Below are positions 23,601 through 56,017 of a stretch of DNA of 64,000 nt, piece by piece (positions within the stretch are counted from its first letter, which is position 1; each line of letters opens with the position of its first letter). The notes below the pieces were generated by a model, which was not told where the DNA came from, did not search any database, and was given only the letters and a program-made list of their open reading frames with translations. The stretch comes from Tolypeutes matacus. Its lineage: Eukaryota > Chordata > Mammalia > Cingulata > Chlamyphoridae. Made by a program: the position numbers and the translations under genes. The stretch spans positions 903,317 to 967,316 of the forward strand of contig JAKSZT010053928.1 in the NCBI GenBank assembly GCA_026826555.1, given 5' to 3'.

Positions 23601-24029
23601 AAAGTTAAACTTCTAAAATTGGCTTGACAGGGTCTTTTATGAATCTGACCTCTTCATGTTTAACTGCCTTCATCCTTTAATGCTGTTATACCCTCCCACC
23701 CAATATACAAATACCCAGAATGTGTGTTTTACCATATACAAACACTAGGCTTTAGCCATATTCAGCTACTTGCAGTACCCCCAAAACAATAGCTCTCTTC
23801 TTCCTGGTTCGTTCTCTCCATGTCCATTTCCTTATTTGCTAAATCCCACACATCCTGAAGTCTCATTTTAAATGCCGCAACCTCTGTGGTGCCTTCTTTA
23901 TCTGCTGTTTCCCTCTGTGCCCCATTCAATGTGCCATAACACCTTGCATTTAGCCCTCATACAGGAATTCTCATTCTGAATCATAATTGTCTATTTACCT
24001 AACTTTTTTTCCTAATATAATATAAGCTA

Positions 24030-24130
24030 CCCAAGGGTAGAGGACAATGTCTTATTCACCATCATGTCCAAAGCATCTTACTCAGTGCCTGGCTCATAAT
24101 AGAAACAGGAAAAATTCAGTGAATGAATGA
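24030..24130 (+). repeat. L2-type 3' relic
   Basis: Short segment with 'actcagtgcctggctcataa' followed by 'gtgaatgaatgaat', the usual look of a decayed LINE2 3' end. It lies 78 bp from AGPS exon 8. Confidence 0.45.
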
Positions 24131-24189
24131 ATATGCTATGCAAGGTACTTCATTCAGAGAGGGGACACACAGCAGTTCTGATATTTTTA

Positions 24190-43737
<19,548 letters not shown>

Positions 43738-44222
43738 ATTTTTATTTTTTAAAAGATACTTAATTACATAAATGTTTACACAAAAAAATATAGGGATTCC
43801 CATACGCCCCACTCCCCACACCTCCCACACCCTCCCATACTAACATCCTTCATTAGTGTAGCACATTCATTGCAATTGATAAACACATCCTGAGGCTTTG
43901 CCATTAGCATGGACCATAGTTCACATTGTAGTCTAGACTCTCTCACACAGTTCTGCATGTTATGTGATGATATAAAATGGCCTATGTCTGTCATTGCAAT
44001 GTCATTCAGGACGATTCCCAAGTTCCGAGAAAGCCCCCGTATTACAACTGTTTTTCCCTCTCCCTACCCCTAGAGCCTCCAGTAGCCACTGGCTCCACAT
44101 CAATGTTATAATTTCTTCCAATCCTAGAATCACAATATGTCTATAGTAGAATACCAGTAAGTCCACTCTAGTCCATAGTTCTTTCCCCAATCCTGAGGAT
44201 TCTGGGATGGTGATATCCACTT
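43738..44222 (-). mobile_element. Poly(A) retroposon R4
   Basis: Minus-strand 5'-truncated copy of the R family. It starts gtggatatcaccatcccaga and ends with the shared 'tgtgggaggtgtggggagtg' and 'tgtaattaagtatcttttaa' tail at 43738. It aligns by eye with R1 and R5. Confidence 0.75.
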
Positions 44223-44377
44223 CTATAATAATTTATATTAGGCTAATACATATATTTTTATAAAATAACATTTTGCTTAATGTTTCATAATATATGCATA
44301 TTTTTGTATGTGAAATGCATTTTATTAGTGAATTGAAACATTTGTCATTAATTCTGTACTCCATAAAATAGTAGTCT

Positions 44378-44502
44378 AAGTTTCTCTTCAGATCCCCACC
44401 ATGCTGGCGGTGGGGCTGAAGTCTATTCTTCAGACCTCCTCTGTTGGGAGAGCTTCCCAATAAACTTTCTGCCTGCAATCAATCAATCAATAAATAAATA
44501 AA
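44378..44502 (+). mobile_element. 125-bp hairpin retroposon, copy 1
   Basis: Flanked by a perfect 15-bp duplication ataaaatagtagtct (44363-44377 and 44503-44517). It contains a strong stem-loop: cttcag and ccccacc (44386-44400) pair with ggtgggg and ctgaag (44409-44421). Then comes AATAAA at 44459-44464, tttctgcctgcaa and an A-rich tail. It resembles a retroposed small polyadenylated RNA, possibly a retroviral LTR R region. A second copy is at 61135-61258. Confidence 0.75.
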
Positions 44503-44517
44503 ATAAAATAGTAGTCT

Positions 44518-45657
44518 TGTATATTCCACAAAATAAATGTAAAAACACCAATGTAGTCATTTTGCTTGGTATTACAACCATTAGACACTGGGAAACCATT
44601 ACACCACAAATGTTAAATTTGGCATGTTTTCTTAATTTAACAATAAGAATGACTTTTCTTAAAATTAGGCCCAGAATTAAAAAAAATAATTTCCAAGTAG
44701 TATCAAAGTAAAAAGTTAAATCTGGCCACATGTGCTCACATTCAGTACTTCATAAGTGAATCAAGTTGAGCAGGAAATTTCTGCACTTACACACTGAAAA
44801 AAAAAGAGAGAGAAATTTATATACTGAAGATCTTCAGTCTTAAATTTTCAAGTTGTATAATATCCTGAAGAACTTCCAGATTTTTACCTGTAGGCTAATG
44901 TGCCTTTTTTTCTCTTTTCATCCCAGTCAGAAAAGTCTTCCCTATAATATGGGCTTTACCATATTGATACCAATTTTTGGAGCCTTCCCAGAAGTTGAAA
45001 TGTATACATTTGGATTGTTCCTGTGACCCCGAAACAGTTATATAGCTTAAATAATATATAATTAAAATCTAGGTTACCCCAAAACCTATCTCCTAAAATT
45101 TTTAAGTGCCTCAAGTGTTTAAATTAAAAGTAGGTAAATTTCCTAGGCTTCTAGTTTTCAAATTCTATATACAAGTACTCCCTCAAATTACTAATATACC
45201 ATGACAGTTATATAAAACTTTGTGATTACTTTAAAATTTAAAATAACTTCTTATACTGAATACAGGAATATAATGACTACATTGAAGGACATTATAGCAC
45301 TAACATTTTTAAAATTAGAGTAAATCTTTACAGTCACAGAATTCTAGAATTAAAAGGTTTCTTAGAAACCATTAATTCAACTGCTCATTTTTCAAAAAAG
45401 AAACTTGCCCAGAGGAATGCCCATGGTCACATAATTAAACTAGTGGTGACCTTATGAAGGCAAACTCCTAGTCCCATAATTCTTCCTCTTTTGAGAGGTA
45501 ATATCTGAAACCCACTAAGTCATGCCCATGGAAAACCAAAATGATTCAAAGGAACTCTTTTTTCATTCTATCAATATTTTTTCAAAGCACAATTATATGG
45601 TATTATTAAAGTCAATCTTCTGACCTTGAACTTGAAGAAAAGCATTTAAAAATCAAT

Positions 45658-45658
<1 letters not shown>
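44518..45658. other. Intron 1; one MIR-like relic
   Basis: A MIR-type fragment may lie at 45340-45470 (aaacttgcccagaggaatgc, catggtcacataattaaact). Nothing else recognised. Confidence 0.4.

Positions 45659-45693
<35 letters not shown>
45659..45693 (+). repeat. (GT)n microsatellite
   Basis: About 17 uninterrupted GT units running directly into a tRNA-like SINE fragment. Confidence 0.97.
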
Positions 45694-45694
<1 letters not shown>

Positions 45695-45760
45695 CTCCTG
45701 CGATTGAGTGCCCGCCTCCCACATGGGAGGTCCCAGGTTTGGTTCCTGGTGCCTCCTGAA
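45690..45760 (+). mobile_element. DAS-type SINE fragment
   Basis: tRNA-like portion gtggctcctgcgattgagtg with B-box region aggtttggttcctggtgcct. The 5' end is lost into the GT array. No A-tail before the adjoining retroposon. Confidence 0.75.
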
Positions 45761-45765
45761 AAACT

Positions 45766-46282
45766 GAGTTCTAAGCCCCCTCTCAATTAGAGGCAGAGTG
45801 GGCATCACTATCCCAGAATCCTCAGAATTGGGGAATGAACGATGGACTAGAGTAGACTCACTATTATTCTAGTAAAGACTTATTGTGATTCTAGCAATGG
45901 AAAAACTTTTATCATTGATGTGGAAGCAGTGGCGACTGGATGTTCTGAGGGGAGTGAGAGGGAAAAACAGTTGTAATATGGGAGCATTTTTGGGAGTTGG
46001 GAATTGTCCTGAATGACATTGTAATGACAGATACAGGCCATTATATATCTTGTCATAACTTACAAAGCTGTGCAGAAGAGAGTGCAAACTACAATGTAAA
46101 CTACAATCCACACTCAGTGGCAATGCTCCAAATGTGTTCATCAATTTTAACAAATGTACCACACTAATGAAGGATGTTGTTAATGTGGGCAAATGTGGGA
46201 GGGACAGGGAGTGGGGCATATGGGAATCCCTTACATTTTTTATGTAACATTTATATAATCTAAGTATCTTTAAAAAAAATTA
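45766..46282 (+). mobile_element. Poly(A) retroposon R5
   Basis: Plus-strand 5'-truncated copy of the R family, from about 'agttctaagccccctctcaa' to the tail 'tgtaacatttatataatcta' and A-run. It is the closest by eye to the corresponding part of R3. Confidence 0.75.
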
Positions 46283-46383
46283 AAAGTATATTAAAAAATA
46301 GGTATACTATACCTATATGTGATATATATTTGTGTGTATACATATATATTTTCAAAAAAAAGCAAAATGAAAAAACCAACTCA

Positions 46384-46465
46384 GGGAAGCCGATATGGGT
46401 CAGTATTTAAGCACCGGCTTCCCACATATGAGGTCCCGGGTTCAATCTCTGGGCCCCAGTACCTC

Positions 46466-46500
<35 letters not shown>

Positions 46501-46506
46501 GAAAAA
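46384..46506 (+). mobile_element. DAS-type SINE with (GAAAA)n tail
   Basis: gggaagccgatatgggtcag, B-box region cccgggttcaatctctgggc, A-run, then GAAAA repeats to 46506. Confidence 0.85.
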
Positions 46507-46839
46507 ATCAAGGAATATGACTGTGTCAGAAATAAGGAATACGGTTTTATCAGTAAGATCAATGCCCTATACTACCTTTTTTCTTCAGTATTATGAATTC
46601 TACCATTCAGAATAACGATACCAAAGCACTACGAGCGCTGAAATAAAGAATGACCAAAGAATCACCAACTTTCCAAAAGATTTAAATAAAAAAATGCAAT
46701 TCTCAACCCCAGAAGTCAATTAACTAGCCTGATCTCTTAGACATTCCAATTTTTAGAAACTCTACACCAAGTTTAATGTCTTCTAAATACAAGCCCCCAC
46801 CTTTCTGCTTAGAAAAAGACTATATAAAAAATAATAATA

Positions 46840-46974
46840 GGGAAGCGGCTGTGGCTCAATCAGTAGGGCTCCCGTTTACCATATGGGAGGCCCCGGGTTC
46901 GGTTAGCTGACCCAGCGAGCACAAGCAGCAAGGGGGGGATAAATGAACAAATAAATAAAATCTTAAAAAAATAT
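46840..46974 (+). mobile_element. DAS-type SINE, internally shortened
   Basis: Same head as the copies at 20269 and 55821 (gggaagcggctgtggctcaa), but the B-box region jumps from ccccgggttcgg straight to ttagctgacccagcgagcac. About 45-50 bp are missing. It ends in aataaataaaatcttaaaaa, and an AAT-repeat follows. Confidence 0.88.
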
Positions 46975-46994
46975 AATAATAATAATAATAATAA

Positions 46995-47842
46995 AAGCAA
47001 AAGTTTTACACATTTACACATCCAACCACAGAACCAAATGGTGAAGAAGTGTGCATTTGCTAGCAAAAGAAAATGGAGACTTATAAAATAGCATAACATA
47101 TACACAAGGTGGCAGTATTCTCCCATGATAAATATGATGTACAAATTCAGTAGGCTGCATTTCCCAATGCTTTTGTTTGCACAATTTTTAACTGAAATAT
47201 TTACAATAGACTTACTAGTATGAAGACCATAAAGAGCTCCTTCTTTTGTTCTTTAAATAGGAAATTTTCACTTTTAAGTCTCTGTTCAGACATAGATGAA
47301 TTATCAGATTACAATTAATCAAATAAAAATTGCAAGCATCCTGATATAAATGCATGGTTTGTTTACTACTAATAATAATATTTTCCTCTGTGAAAAAAAA
47401 AAGGAAAAACAACCTTTAGCCTGTTTTTATTCTAGTTATTTAGCTAAATGATAACCATATATATATATAAATAAAATTCCAATAATCAAAATTCTAATAA
47501 AAGATAATTTCACTATTCAGTTCAGATGAAAACCAACTGTTTTGTTTGTTTTATTGGAGCAGTTTTAGGGATAAAAACCAAATTTTGACTAATCTTTTCC
47601 AATTGGAGCAATGAAAAAAAAGATCATATTACCTCAGAGCTTTCAAAAAAACATAAAAACTGAAGAATGACACTTAAGCCACAGTGCTGGTTTCCTAATT
47701 AACCAACTTCAGTATCAGTTTAATTCAAATTAACCCTATATGTAGTACAATATGTAGAAGCCAAAAAAATTAATCCAAAAAAATTAAATAATAACCCATC
47801 AAGAATATTCTTGCTAATTCAAAAAACTTATTGAGATTGGTT
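46995..47842. other. Intron 1, nothing recognised
   Basis: AT-rich sequence before L1-C. A short (TA)n lies near 47457-47470. Confidence 0.45.
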
Positions 47843-47846
47843 CTGG

Positions 47847-47855
47847 GAAGATGGC
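47847..47855 (+). promoter_or_regulatory. YY1-like site in L1-C 5' UTR
   Basis: gaagatggc at the 5' end, one base off the caagatggc motif of the other L1 copies. Confidence 0.35.
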
Positions 47856-48577
47856 ATCAAAGTAGGCAGGCAAGGCTCAACTCTAAAGAAAAACAACAGA
47901 TAGTCAAAAGCTGTCCAAGGGACCTGTTTTGGGGCTCAGCAGACAAGGACACTGCCATGCAACTCCCAGGAGGGTGAGGGACAGAGAAATGAAGAACCCA
48001 AAACAACAAACGTGAGTTACAAAGGACCCGCCATAGCCGGTAAGGGCTCCCCTCCTACACCCCCAAGATATTAAGCTGGGGTAAAACCTCCAGCTCACTG
48101 CAGCCAACTGAGAGGGGAACAGATGTCTTCCTCCCTGTCAGCTATTACAAGGGAAAAGGGAGGGGCAATCGAGGTGAATTTGGCCAGCAAAGCCCTCTTT
48201 GAATCTTGGCTCTGGCCAGATGAAAACACAGGAAAAGGGAGATTGAAAGAAACACCTCCGGGGAAAGGTGCACAGACAAGTACCATCTGCTACTCAGTCT
48301 GGAAACTGCACAGAGAAAAACTACTTTTCAAGATCTCTCTAAACCAGAATTCCAGAAGAAAATCTGTGCCCCATTAGCGAGTCCCTGGCCCGATTTTGAT
48401 AGCTTACAGTGGGCAATTTTAAAAACTTAAAATAAGTTGAACCAAATATCAAAGAAGAGTTGTGAAAAGAAAAACAATAAGCAAGAGAAAGAAATTGGCC
48501 AACAGTAAATTCACCAATATATTCAGATGCCCAGACACCAGCAAAAAATTATAAGCCACACTAGGAAAAAGGAAGAG

Positions 48578-49439
48578 ATGGCCCAGAGAAAGGAACAAAC
48601 TAAATATCCTAAAGAGATAGAGGATTTAAGACAATTAATCAATGATATCACACAAATCTCTAAATCAATTTAAAGAAAATATGACAAAAGAAATAAAGGA
48701 TATTAAGAAGACACTGGGTGAGCTAAAGAACAATTACAAAGCCTGCAAAGAAAAGTAACAGAGCTTATAGGAATGAAAGACATGATGGATGCAATTAAAA
48801 ATATATTAGAAGCACATAGCACAGATTTGAATTGTTTGAAGACAGAAAAACTGGTTTTGAAGACAGAACATCTGAACTGGAAAAGAAAGGAGAAGAGAAA
48901 GAGAAAAGAATGAAAAAAATGGACGAGGGTCTCAGGGAATTGAATGACAATGCAAAACAAATAAACAAAGCACTGTCGGTGTCCCAGAAGGTGAAGAGAA
49001 TGGAAAAGGGGCAGAAAGAATGACTGAAAACTTCCCAGCCTTTATAAAAGACATAAATATAAATAGCCAAGGATAGCACACCCCAAACAGAATAAATCCG
49101 AATAGATCTACCCCAAGACACCTACTATTCAGGATGAAAATATCAGAGATAGAAGATTCTGAAAGCAGCAAGAGAAAAGTAAGGCATCACATACAAGGGA
49201 AACTCGGTAAGATTAAGTGCCGACCTCTCATCAAAAACCATGGAGACCAGAAGAAAGTGGTATGATGTATTTAAGGTACTAAAACAGAAAAAGTGCCAGC
49301 CAAGAATTCTGTATCCGGCAAAACCATCCTTCAAAAATGAGGGTGAGTTCAAAGTCTTCACAGACAAACAAAAGCTGATAGAATATGTTACCAAAAGACA
49401 AGAATTATAAGAGATACTAAAGGGAGTGCTACAGCCTGA
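48578..49439 (+). pseudogene. L1-C ORF1 (broken)
   Basis: ATG at 48578 (MAQRKEQTKYP). The coiled coil includes FEDRKTGFEDRTSELEKKGE. Then come a truncated RNA-binding region (VSQKVKRMEKGQKE in a shifted frame) and a C-terminal domain with 'accatggagaccagaagaaa' and a stop at 49437-49439. Several frame breaks. Confidence 0.82.
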
Positions 49440-49597
49440 AGGGAAAAAACAAGGGCAAGAGAATTGGAGAAGAGTGTAAAAATGAAGACTATTCAAAAGT
49501 GTAAACTAAAGGATAAGAAGACAGCTAATAAAACGATATCAAAGGTGAAGGACAAAATGGAAGAAGTAACAGTAATAAGTTACTGTTATTATTGTTA

Positions 49598-52534
49598 ACA
49601 GTAATAACATTGACTGTTAACTCCTTGAACTCCTCAATCAAAAGACAGAGACTGATAGAATGGATTTTAAAAAATGAGCCATCTATATGCTGTCTACAAA
49701 AGACTCACCTCAAATGTAAGGACATAACCAGGTTAAAAGTGAAAGGTTAGAAAAAGATATTCCATGCAAATAGTAACAAAAAAGAGCTGGAGTAGCAATA
49801 AAATATTGGACAAAATAGATTTTAAATGCAAAACTGTTGTAAGGAATGAAGAAGGTAATTATATATTAATAAAAGGGGCAACTCACCTTTTATTAACAGA
49901 CATCTATACCGCATTGCACCCCAAAGCAGCAGGATATACTTTCTTTTTAAGTGCTCAGGGATCCTTCTCCAAGATAGACATATGTTGGGTCACTAGACAA
50001 GCCTCAATAAATTTTAAAAGACTAAAATTATACAAAATACTTTCTCTTTTCATAACAGATGAAGCTGGAAATCAATAATGGATGGAAAAAGTGAAAATTC
50101 ATAAATATATGCAGATTAAACAGCACAGTCTTAAATAATCAGTGGGTCAAAGAAGAAATTGCAAGAGAATTCAGCAAATATCTTGAGACAAATAAAAACG
50201 AGAACACAACATATCAAAACCTATGGCACACCAAGGAAGTGCTGAGAGGGAAATTTATAGCCCTCAGTGTTTCCATTAAAAAAGAAGAAAGAGCTAAAAT
50301 GGAAGATCTAATTGCACACCTGGAGGAACTAGAAAAATAGCAAACTAATCCCAAACCAAGCTGAAGGAAAGAAAGAGTAAAGATCAGAGCTGAAATAAAT
50401 GAAGTCAAGAACAAAAAAACAATAGAATAAAAAAACCAAAAGCTGGTTCTTTTAGAAAATCAACAAAATCGAAAAAACATTAGCTAGAACTACAAACACG
50501 CAAATAAATAAGAAACAAGAGGGGGGACATTACCAATGATCCTGCAAAAATAAGAGAGATCGTAAGAGGATACTATGAAAAACTGTATGCCAAAAAATTA
50601 CATAATTTAGAGGAGATAGACAAATTCCTAGAAACACATGAACCATCCACACTGTTCCTAAAAAAACACAAGACCTCAACAAACCAATCACAAGTGAAGA
50701 AATTGAAACAGTCATCAAAAACACTCCCAAGATGAAAAGCCTAGAACCAGATGGCTTCACCGGTATATTTACCAATCACTCAAAAGCGATCTAATAACAA
50801 TCTTGCCCAAGCTCTTCCAAAAAACTGAACAGGAAAGAACGTTACCTAACACATTCTATGAAGCCAACATCCCCGTAATACCAAAACCAGATTAAAGATA
50901 CTATAGAAAAAAAAAAAAATCACAGAACAGTATCTCTAATGAATATGATACAAAAATCCTCAACAAAATACTTGCAAGCCAAATTCAAAAGCACATTACA
51001 AGAATTATACCCCACAATCAAGTGGGTTTTATCACAGGTATACAAGCGTAGTTCGACACAAGAAAATCAATTAGTGTAATAAATCACACTGAAAAATTGA
51101 AGAAGAAAAATCACATAATCATCTCGATCGATGCAGAAAAGGCATTTGACAAAATACAGCACCCTCTCTTGATAAACCACTCCAAAAGATAGGAATGGTA
51201 AAGTGCATATATGAAAAACCTAAAGTTAGCATTGTACTCAGTGGTGAAGGACTGAAAGCATTCCCTTTGATATCAGAAACAAGTCAAGGATGCCCACTAT
51301 CACCATTGTTGTTCAATATTGTGCTAGAGGTTCTACCTAGAGCAATTAGTCTAGATAAAGAAATAAAACGCACCCAAATAGGAAAGGGAGAAACAAAACT
51401 TCCACTATTCGCTGATGATATGATCCTATCTCTAGAATCCCCTGAAAAATCCACAAAAAAGCTACAAGAACTAATAGACGAGTTCAGCAAAGTGGTGGGA
51501 TACAAGATTAATACATAAAAATCAATACTGTTTCTTATACACTACTGATGTGCAATCTGAGGAGAAAATCAGAAAAAAAAATTCCATTTATAATAGCGAC
51601 TAAAAGGGTCAAATATTTAGGAATAAACTTAACCAAGGACATAAAGACCCTGCATTCAGAAAACTACAAAACATTGCTAAAAGAAACTGAAGAAATCTTA
51701 AATAAATGGAAGGACATTTCATGTTCAGGGATTGGAAGACTAAATATTGTTAAAATGTCAATTCTACCCAAACTGATTTACAGGTTCAACACAATCCCAA
51801 TAAAAATCCCAACAGCCATTTTTGCAGAAATGGAAAAACCAAATATCAAATATATTTGGAAGGGTAAGGGGCCCCAAATAGCCAAAAATGTCTCTGAAAG
51901 AAGAACGAAGATGGAGGACTTTCACGTCCTGACTTTAAAGCATATTACTTAGTGACAGTGGTAAAAACAGCTTGGTACTGTCATTAAGACAAACAGATTA
52001 ACCAATAGAACCAAATCGAGAATTCAGAAACAGACCCTCACATCTACAGTCAAGTCATTTTTGACAATACTCTCAAGCCCTCCCAGCTAGGCCAGAACAG
52101 TATATTCAACAAATGGTGCTGGGAGAACTGGATATCCATATCCAAAAGAAAGAAAGAGAACCCCTATCTCACACTTTATACAAAAATTAAGTCAAAATGG
52201 ATCAAGGATCTAAATAAAAAAGCGACAACCATAAAACTCCTAGAAGACAATGCAGGAAAACATCTTCAAGATCTTGTAGTAGGCAGTAGTTTCTTAAACC
52301 TTACAGCCAAAGCACAAGCAACAAAAGAAAAAATAGACAAATGGGATCTCCTCAAGATTAAACACTTTGGCACCTCAAAGGACTTTGTCAAAAGGATGAA
52401 AAGGCAGCCAACTAAATGGGAGAAAATATTTGGCAATCACATATCCAATAAGAGTTTAATATCCATGAGATATAAAGAGACACTACAACTCAACAATAAA
52501 AAGACAAATGACCTGATTAAAAATGGGCAAAAGA
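49598..52534 (+). pseudogene. L1-C ORF2, N-terminal and RT part
   Basis: The endonuclease region is degraded (LHPKAAGYTFFLSAQGSFSK at about 49910). The reverse transcriptase is well visible: [20 protein letters not shown] and then [18 protein letters not shown] (51195-51518), keeping the catalytic FADD. Next comes the thumb region (YRFNTIPIKIPTAIFAEMEK). The C-terminal part lies beyond L1-B. Confidence 0.88.
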
Positions 52535-52546
52535 GCTGTGAACAAG

Positions 52547-52555
52547 CAAGATGGC
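52547..52555 (+). promoter_or_regulatory. YY1-type site in L1-B 5' UTR
   Basis: caagatggc 12 bp inside the 5' end, followed by ggcagagtaagg as in L1-A. Confidence 0.5.
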
Positions 52556-53961
52556 GGCAGAGTAAGGAGCTCCTAGAGTCAGCTCATGCTACCGGGCAGT
52601 TAGTAATCACCCAGAGGTACCTAAAGCACCTGTTTGAGGGTTCCAGGAGACCAGAAGAGCATTGGAAGGAGGAGGCTGCCCATCTGCCAAGAAGATTCCT
52701 AAGTAGAGCACTCCACGCTGCAGAGGCCAGCACCCATCCTCCACTGGCGGGCCAAGCCGCCTCGGGAGCTATTCCGTGGCTGGAATTGGAAACCTCCATT
52801 TCCTAAAAACAGGGGAGGAAGAGACGGCTGGGAACCAACTTCAGCTACTGATTAGTAAATTTGGCGGCCTAAAGTATAATCCTAAGAAAAGCTAAAGTTT
52901 GAACTTGTCCAAGTCAGAAAGAGGCCAGTAGCCTCTATTTTAACTCCACCCCCACAGGAGGGAAAGCGGGGCTGATAGAAAATCACAGTGTTGGTAGGGA
53001 CTGGCTTCTATCTACATCAGATTGCAGTTGTAGCCTAAGCCCCAGACCCACCTCCGGCAGGAGGAAGCTGAGGGGACCTGAGCCAGCCTCTCCAGGAAAC
53101 TACAGTCCATGCCATGGAGGCCGGTGATCATCCTACTCTGGTGGCACAAGCCGCCTCAGGAGCTAGTCTGTGGTTGGAGCTGGAAACTCCATTTCCCAAA
53201 AACAGGGGAGGAAGAGACGGTTGACTACCCACTTCACCTACTGGTTAGTAAATTCAGCTGGCTAAAGTATAACCCTAAAAATAGCTAAAGTTTGAACCTA
53301 TCCAAGATAGAAAGAGGCCAGTAGCCACCATTTTTACTTCCCCCCTGGCATGAGGGGAAATGGGGCTGAATGAAAATCATAGTGACAGTAGGGACTGGCT
53401 TCTTTCTACCCATATCAGACTGCAGCCCTACCCTAGGCTTCAGCCCCACCTCTGGCAGGGAGGAAGCTGCCGGGACCTGCACCAACCTCTCTGGGTAACT
53501 GCAGGTACAATCCACTGGCACAGACAAAATAGTCAAAAGTTTACCAGGGCAACTGCATTTATTTTGGACCCAAATGGCATAGGCTGCTACCCACACCTGC
53601 AGCTCCATCTCCGTCCCACGCAGGGGACGAAGGGCGTGCCTTCATCAGTCTCTCCAGGCAACTACAGTCTAGGCCTCCATGACTTTGATTATTACACATG
53701 GCTGTGGCTCTGTCCCTACCTGTGGCAAATGAGAAGGGTGGGAGATGCTTCAATCGGTCCCTCGGGCAATGCAGGCAGCTTGAGCTCCACAACTTAGTGC
53801 ACCAACTACATCCTTGGCTCCTACTACACAACCAGCAAGGGAGAAAGGCAAAGAAAGCCCTAATCTAAAGAGAGAAACTGTGCCCAGAATAAATACATCT
53901 AGTAAGCCAGATGCCAAGACACCAACAAAAAACTACAACCCATACCAAGAAATAGGAAGAT

Positions 53962-55426
53962 ATGGCCCAGTTAAAGGAACAAGATAAGCCTCCAGATGAC
54001 ATAAAGGAGTTGAGACAACCAATCATAGGTGTTCAAACAAATCTCCTTAATAAATTCAATGAGATGGTGTAGCAGTTTGATATAGTTATGAATTCCAAAA
54101 ATAGATATTGGATTATGCTTAAAAACTGCTCTGTCCGCTGGGCATGATTAAGTTACGATTAGGGATTTGATTGGGCCAAGTCAGTAGGGTGTTGAGCCCT
54201 GCCCCTTGGTGGGTGAGGTCTCAAAGATAAAAGACATGGCAAAGGACAGAGTTGGGGTAGTAGTTTTGATGTTGGAGTTTTGATAAGGAAGGAGAGAAGG
54301 CCCTGGGAAAAGAGATGGGCCATTCAGCTGACAGTTTACAGCTAGCCTTGTGGAGAAAGGCAAAGCCTTAGAGAGCCTCAGAGTCTACAGCTGACCTTGT
54401 GGAGGAAACAGAGGTGCTGAGCCCAAAGAGAAACGGAGCCCCGGGAAGAAAGGAACCCAAGAAGCCTGAACCCTGGCAAATGTCAGCAGTTGTCTTGCTC
54501 CAACATGTGGCAACAGACTTTGGTAAAGGAAGAAACTTATGCTTTATGACCTGGTAACTCTAAGTTTCTACCTCAAATAAACACCCTTTATAAAGACCAA
54601 CCAATTTCTGGTATTTTGCATCAGCACCCCTTTGGCTGACTAATACAGATGGCTAAAGAGATTAACGATATTAAGAAGATACTGGATGAGTACAAAGAAG
54701 AATGTGAAAACATACATAGAAAAATAGCATATTTTACAGGAATGAAAGGCACAATAAATGAAATTAAAAATACACTGGACTCATATAACAGCAGATTTGA
54801 GGAGGCAGAAAAAAGGACTGGTGAGCTTGAAGACATGGCCTCTGAAAGTGAACATACAAAAGAACAGACGAAGAAAGAATGGAAAAAATTAAACAAGATC
54901 TCAGGGAACTAAATGACAGCAAGAGATGTGCAAACATACATGTCATGGGTGTCCCAGAAGGAGAAGAGAAGGGAAAAGGGGCAGAAGGAAGAGTTGAAGA
55001 AATAATGGGAGAAAATTTCCCAACCCTAATGAAGGACATAGATATCCGTGTCCAAGAAGCACAACATACTCCCATCTGAATAAATCCAAACAGACCTACT
55101 CTCAGATATATACTAATCAGAATATCAAATGTCTAAGACAAAGAGAGAATTCTGAGAGCAGCAAGAGAAAAGCAATGCATCACATATAAGAGATATCCAA
55201 TAAGTACCGATTTCTGATCAGAAACCATGGAGGCAAGAAGACAGTGGAATGATATATTTAAGATACTGCAAGAGAAAAACTTCTAGCCAAGAATCTTATA
55301 TCCGGCAAGACTGTCTTTCAAAAATGAGGGCGAGTTTAGAATATTCACAGATGAACAGAAACTGAGAGAGTTCGTAACCAAGAGACCAGCTTTGCAGGAA
55401 ATACTAAAGGCTGTGCTACAGACTGA
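53962..55426 (+). pseudogene. L1-B ORF1, split by an LTR
   Basis: Starts MAQLKEQDKPPDDIKELRQP. It is interrupted at 54068 by a 580-bp LTR and resumes with MAKEINDIKKILDEYKEECE. The coiled coil (YNSRFEEAEKRTGELEDMAS) and RNA-binding domain (CANIHVMGVPEGEEKGKGAE) run to the C-terminal domain, with frame breaks. Confidence 0.85.
54068..54647 (+). mobile_element. Solo LTR, 580 bp, inside L1-B ORF1
   Basis: Begins TGTAGCAGTTTGA and ends GGCTGACTAATACA. Perfect 5-bp duplication GATGG (54063-54067 and 54648-54652). A caaataaac polyadenylation-like signal sits about 70 bp before the end. No viral genes are present. It shares its 3' terminus with the LTR at 16121-16546. Family uncertain. Confidence 0.8.
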
Positions 55427-55820
55427 AAAGACAGGAGAGAGAAGCCTGGAAGAGAGTCTACAAATGAAGATTATATCAGTAAAAGTAACTATAAATCTGA
55501 AAAGAGTGGTGAAAATAAGATACACCAGATAAAACCCAAAGGTCAAAATGGGTGAAATAAGAACTGCATTTACAGTAATAGCATTGGATGTTATTGGATT
55601 AAACTCCCCAATCAAAAGACACAGACTGGAGGAATGGATAAGAAAATATGAGCCATCTATATGCTGTCTGCAAAAGACCCACCTTAGCCCCAAAGATACC
55701 AATAGATTGAAAGTGAAAGCCTGGAAAAAGACATTCCACGCAAGCAGTAATTAAAAAAAAAAAAAAAGCCGGTGTAGCTTTACTTATATCAGATTAAATA
55801 GACTTTAAAAGACACTAGTA

Positions 55821-56017
55821 GGGAAGCAGATGTGGCTCAATCAGTAGGGCTCCCGTTTACCATATGGGAGGCCCGGGGTTCGATTCCCGGGGCCTCCTGG
55901 TGAAGGCAAGCCAGCCCACGTGGCGCGGTGAGCTGACACAGCAGGACGACCCAGCAAGGGGAGACAAGCAGCAAGGGGGGGATAAATGAATAAATAAATA
56001 AAATCTTAAAAAAAAAA
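55821..56017 (+). mobile_element. DAS-type SINE in L1-B
   Basis: gggaagcagatgtggctcaa, B-box region gggttcgattcccggggcct, full G/C-rich body, aataaataaataaaatctta and A-tail. Perfect duplication aaaagacactagta (55807-55820 and 56018-56031). Confidence 0.95.

Larger units (their letters stand above)
47843..52534 (+). mobile_element. L1-C, 5' portion
   Basis: Distinct L1 subfamily from A, B and E: its 5' end reads tctgggaagatggcatcaaa. Then 5' UTR, ORF1 (48578-49439) and ORF2 up to 52534, where L1-B was inserted. The element resumes at 58044 and ends about 59338, about 6.0 kb without the insertion. Confidence 0.9.

Noticed and set aside
51195..51518. Intact reverse-transcriptase segment with FADD as an active L1
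   Set aside because: The catalytic block is preserved only locally. The rest of L1-C ORF2 has frameshifts and is split by L1-B.
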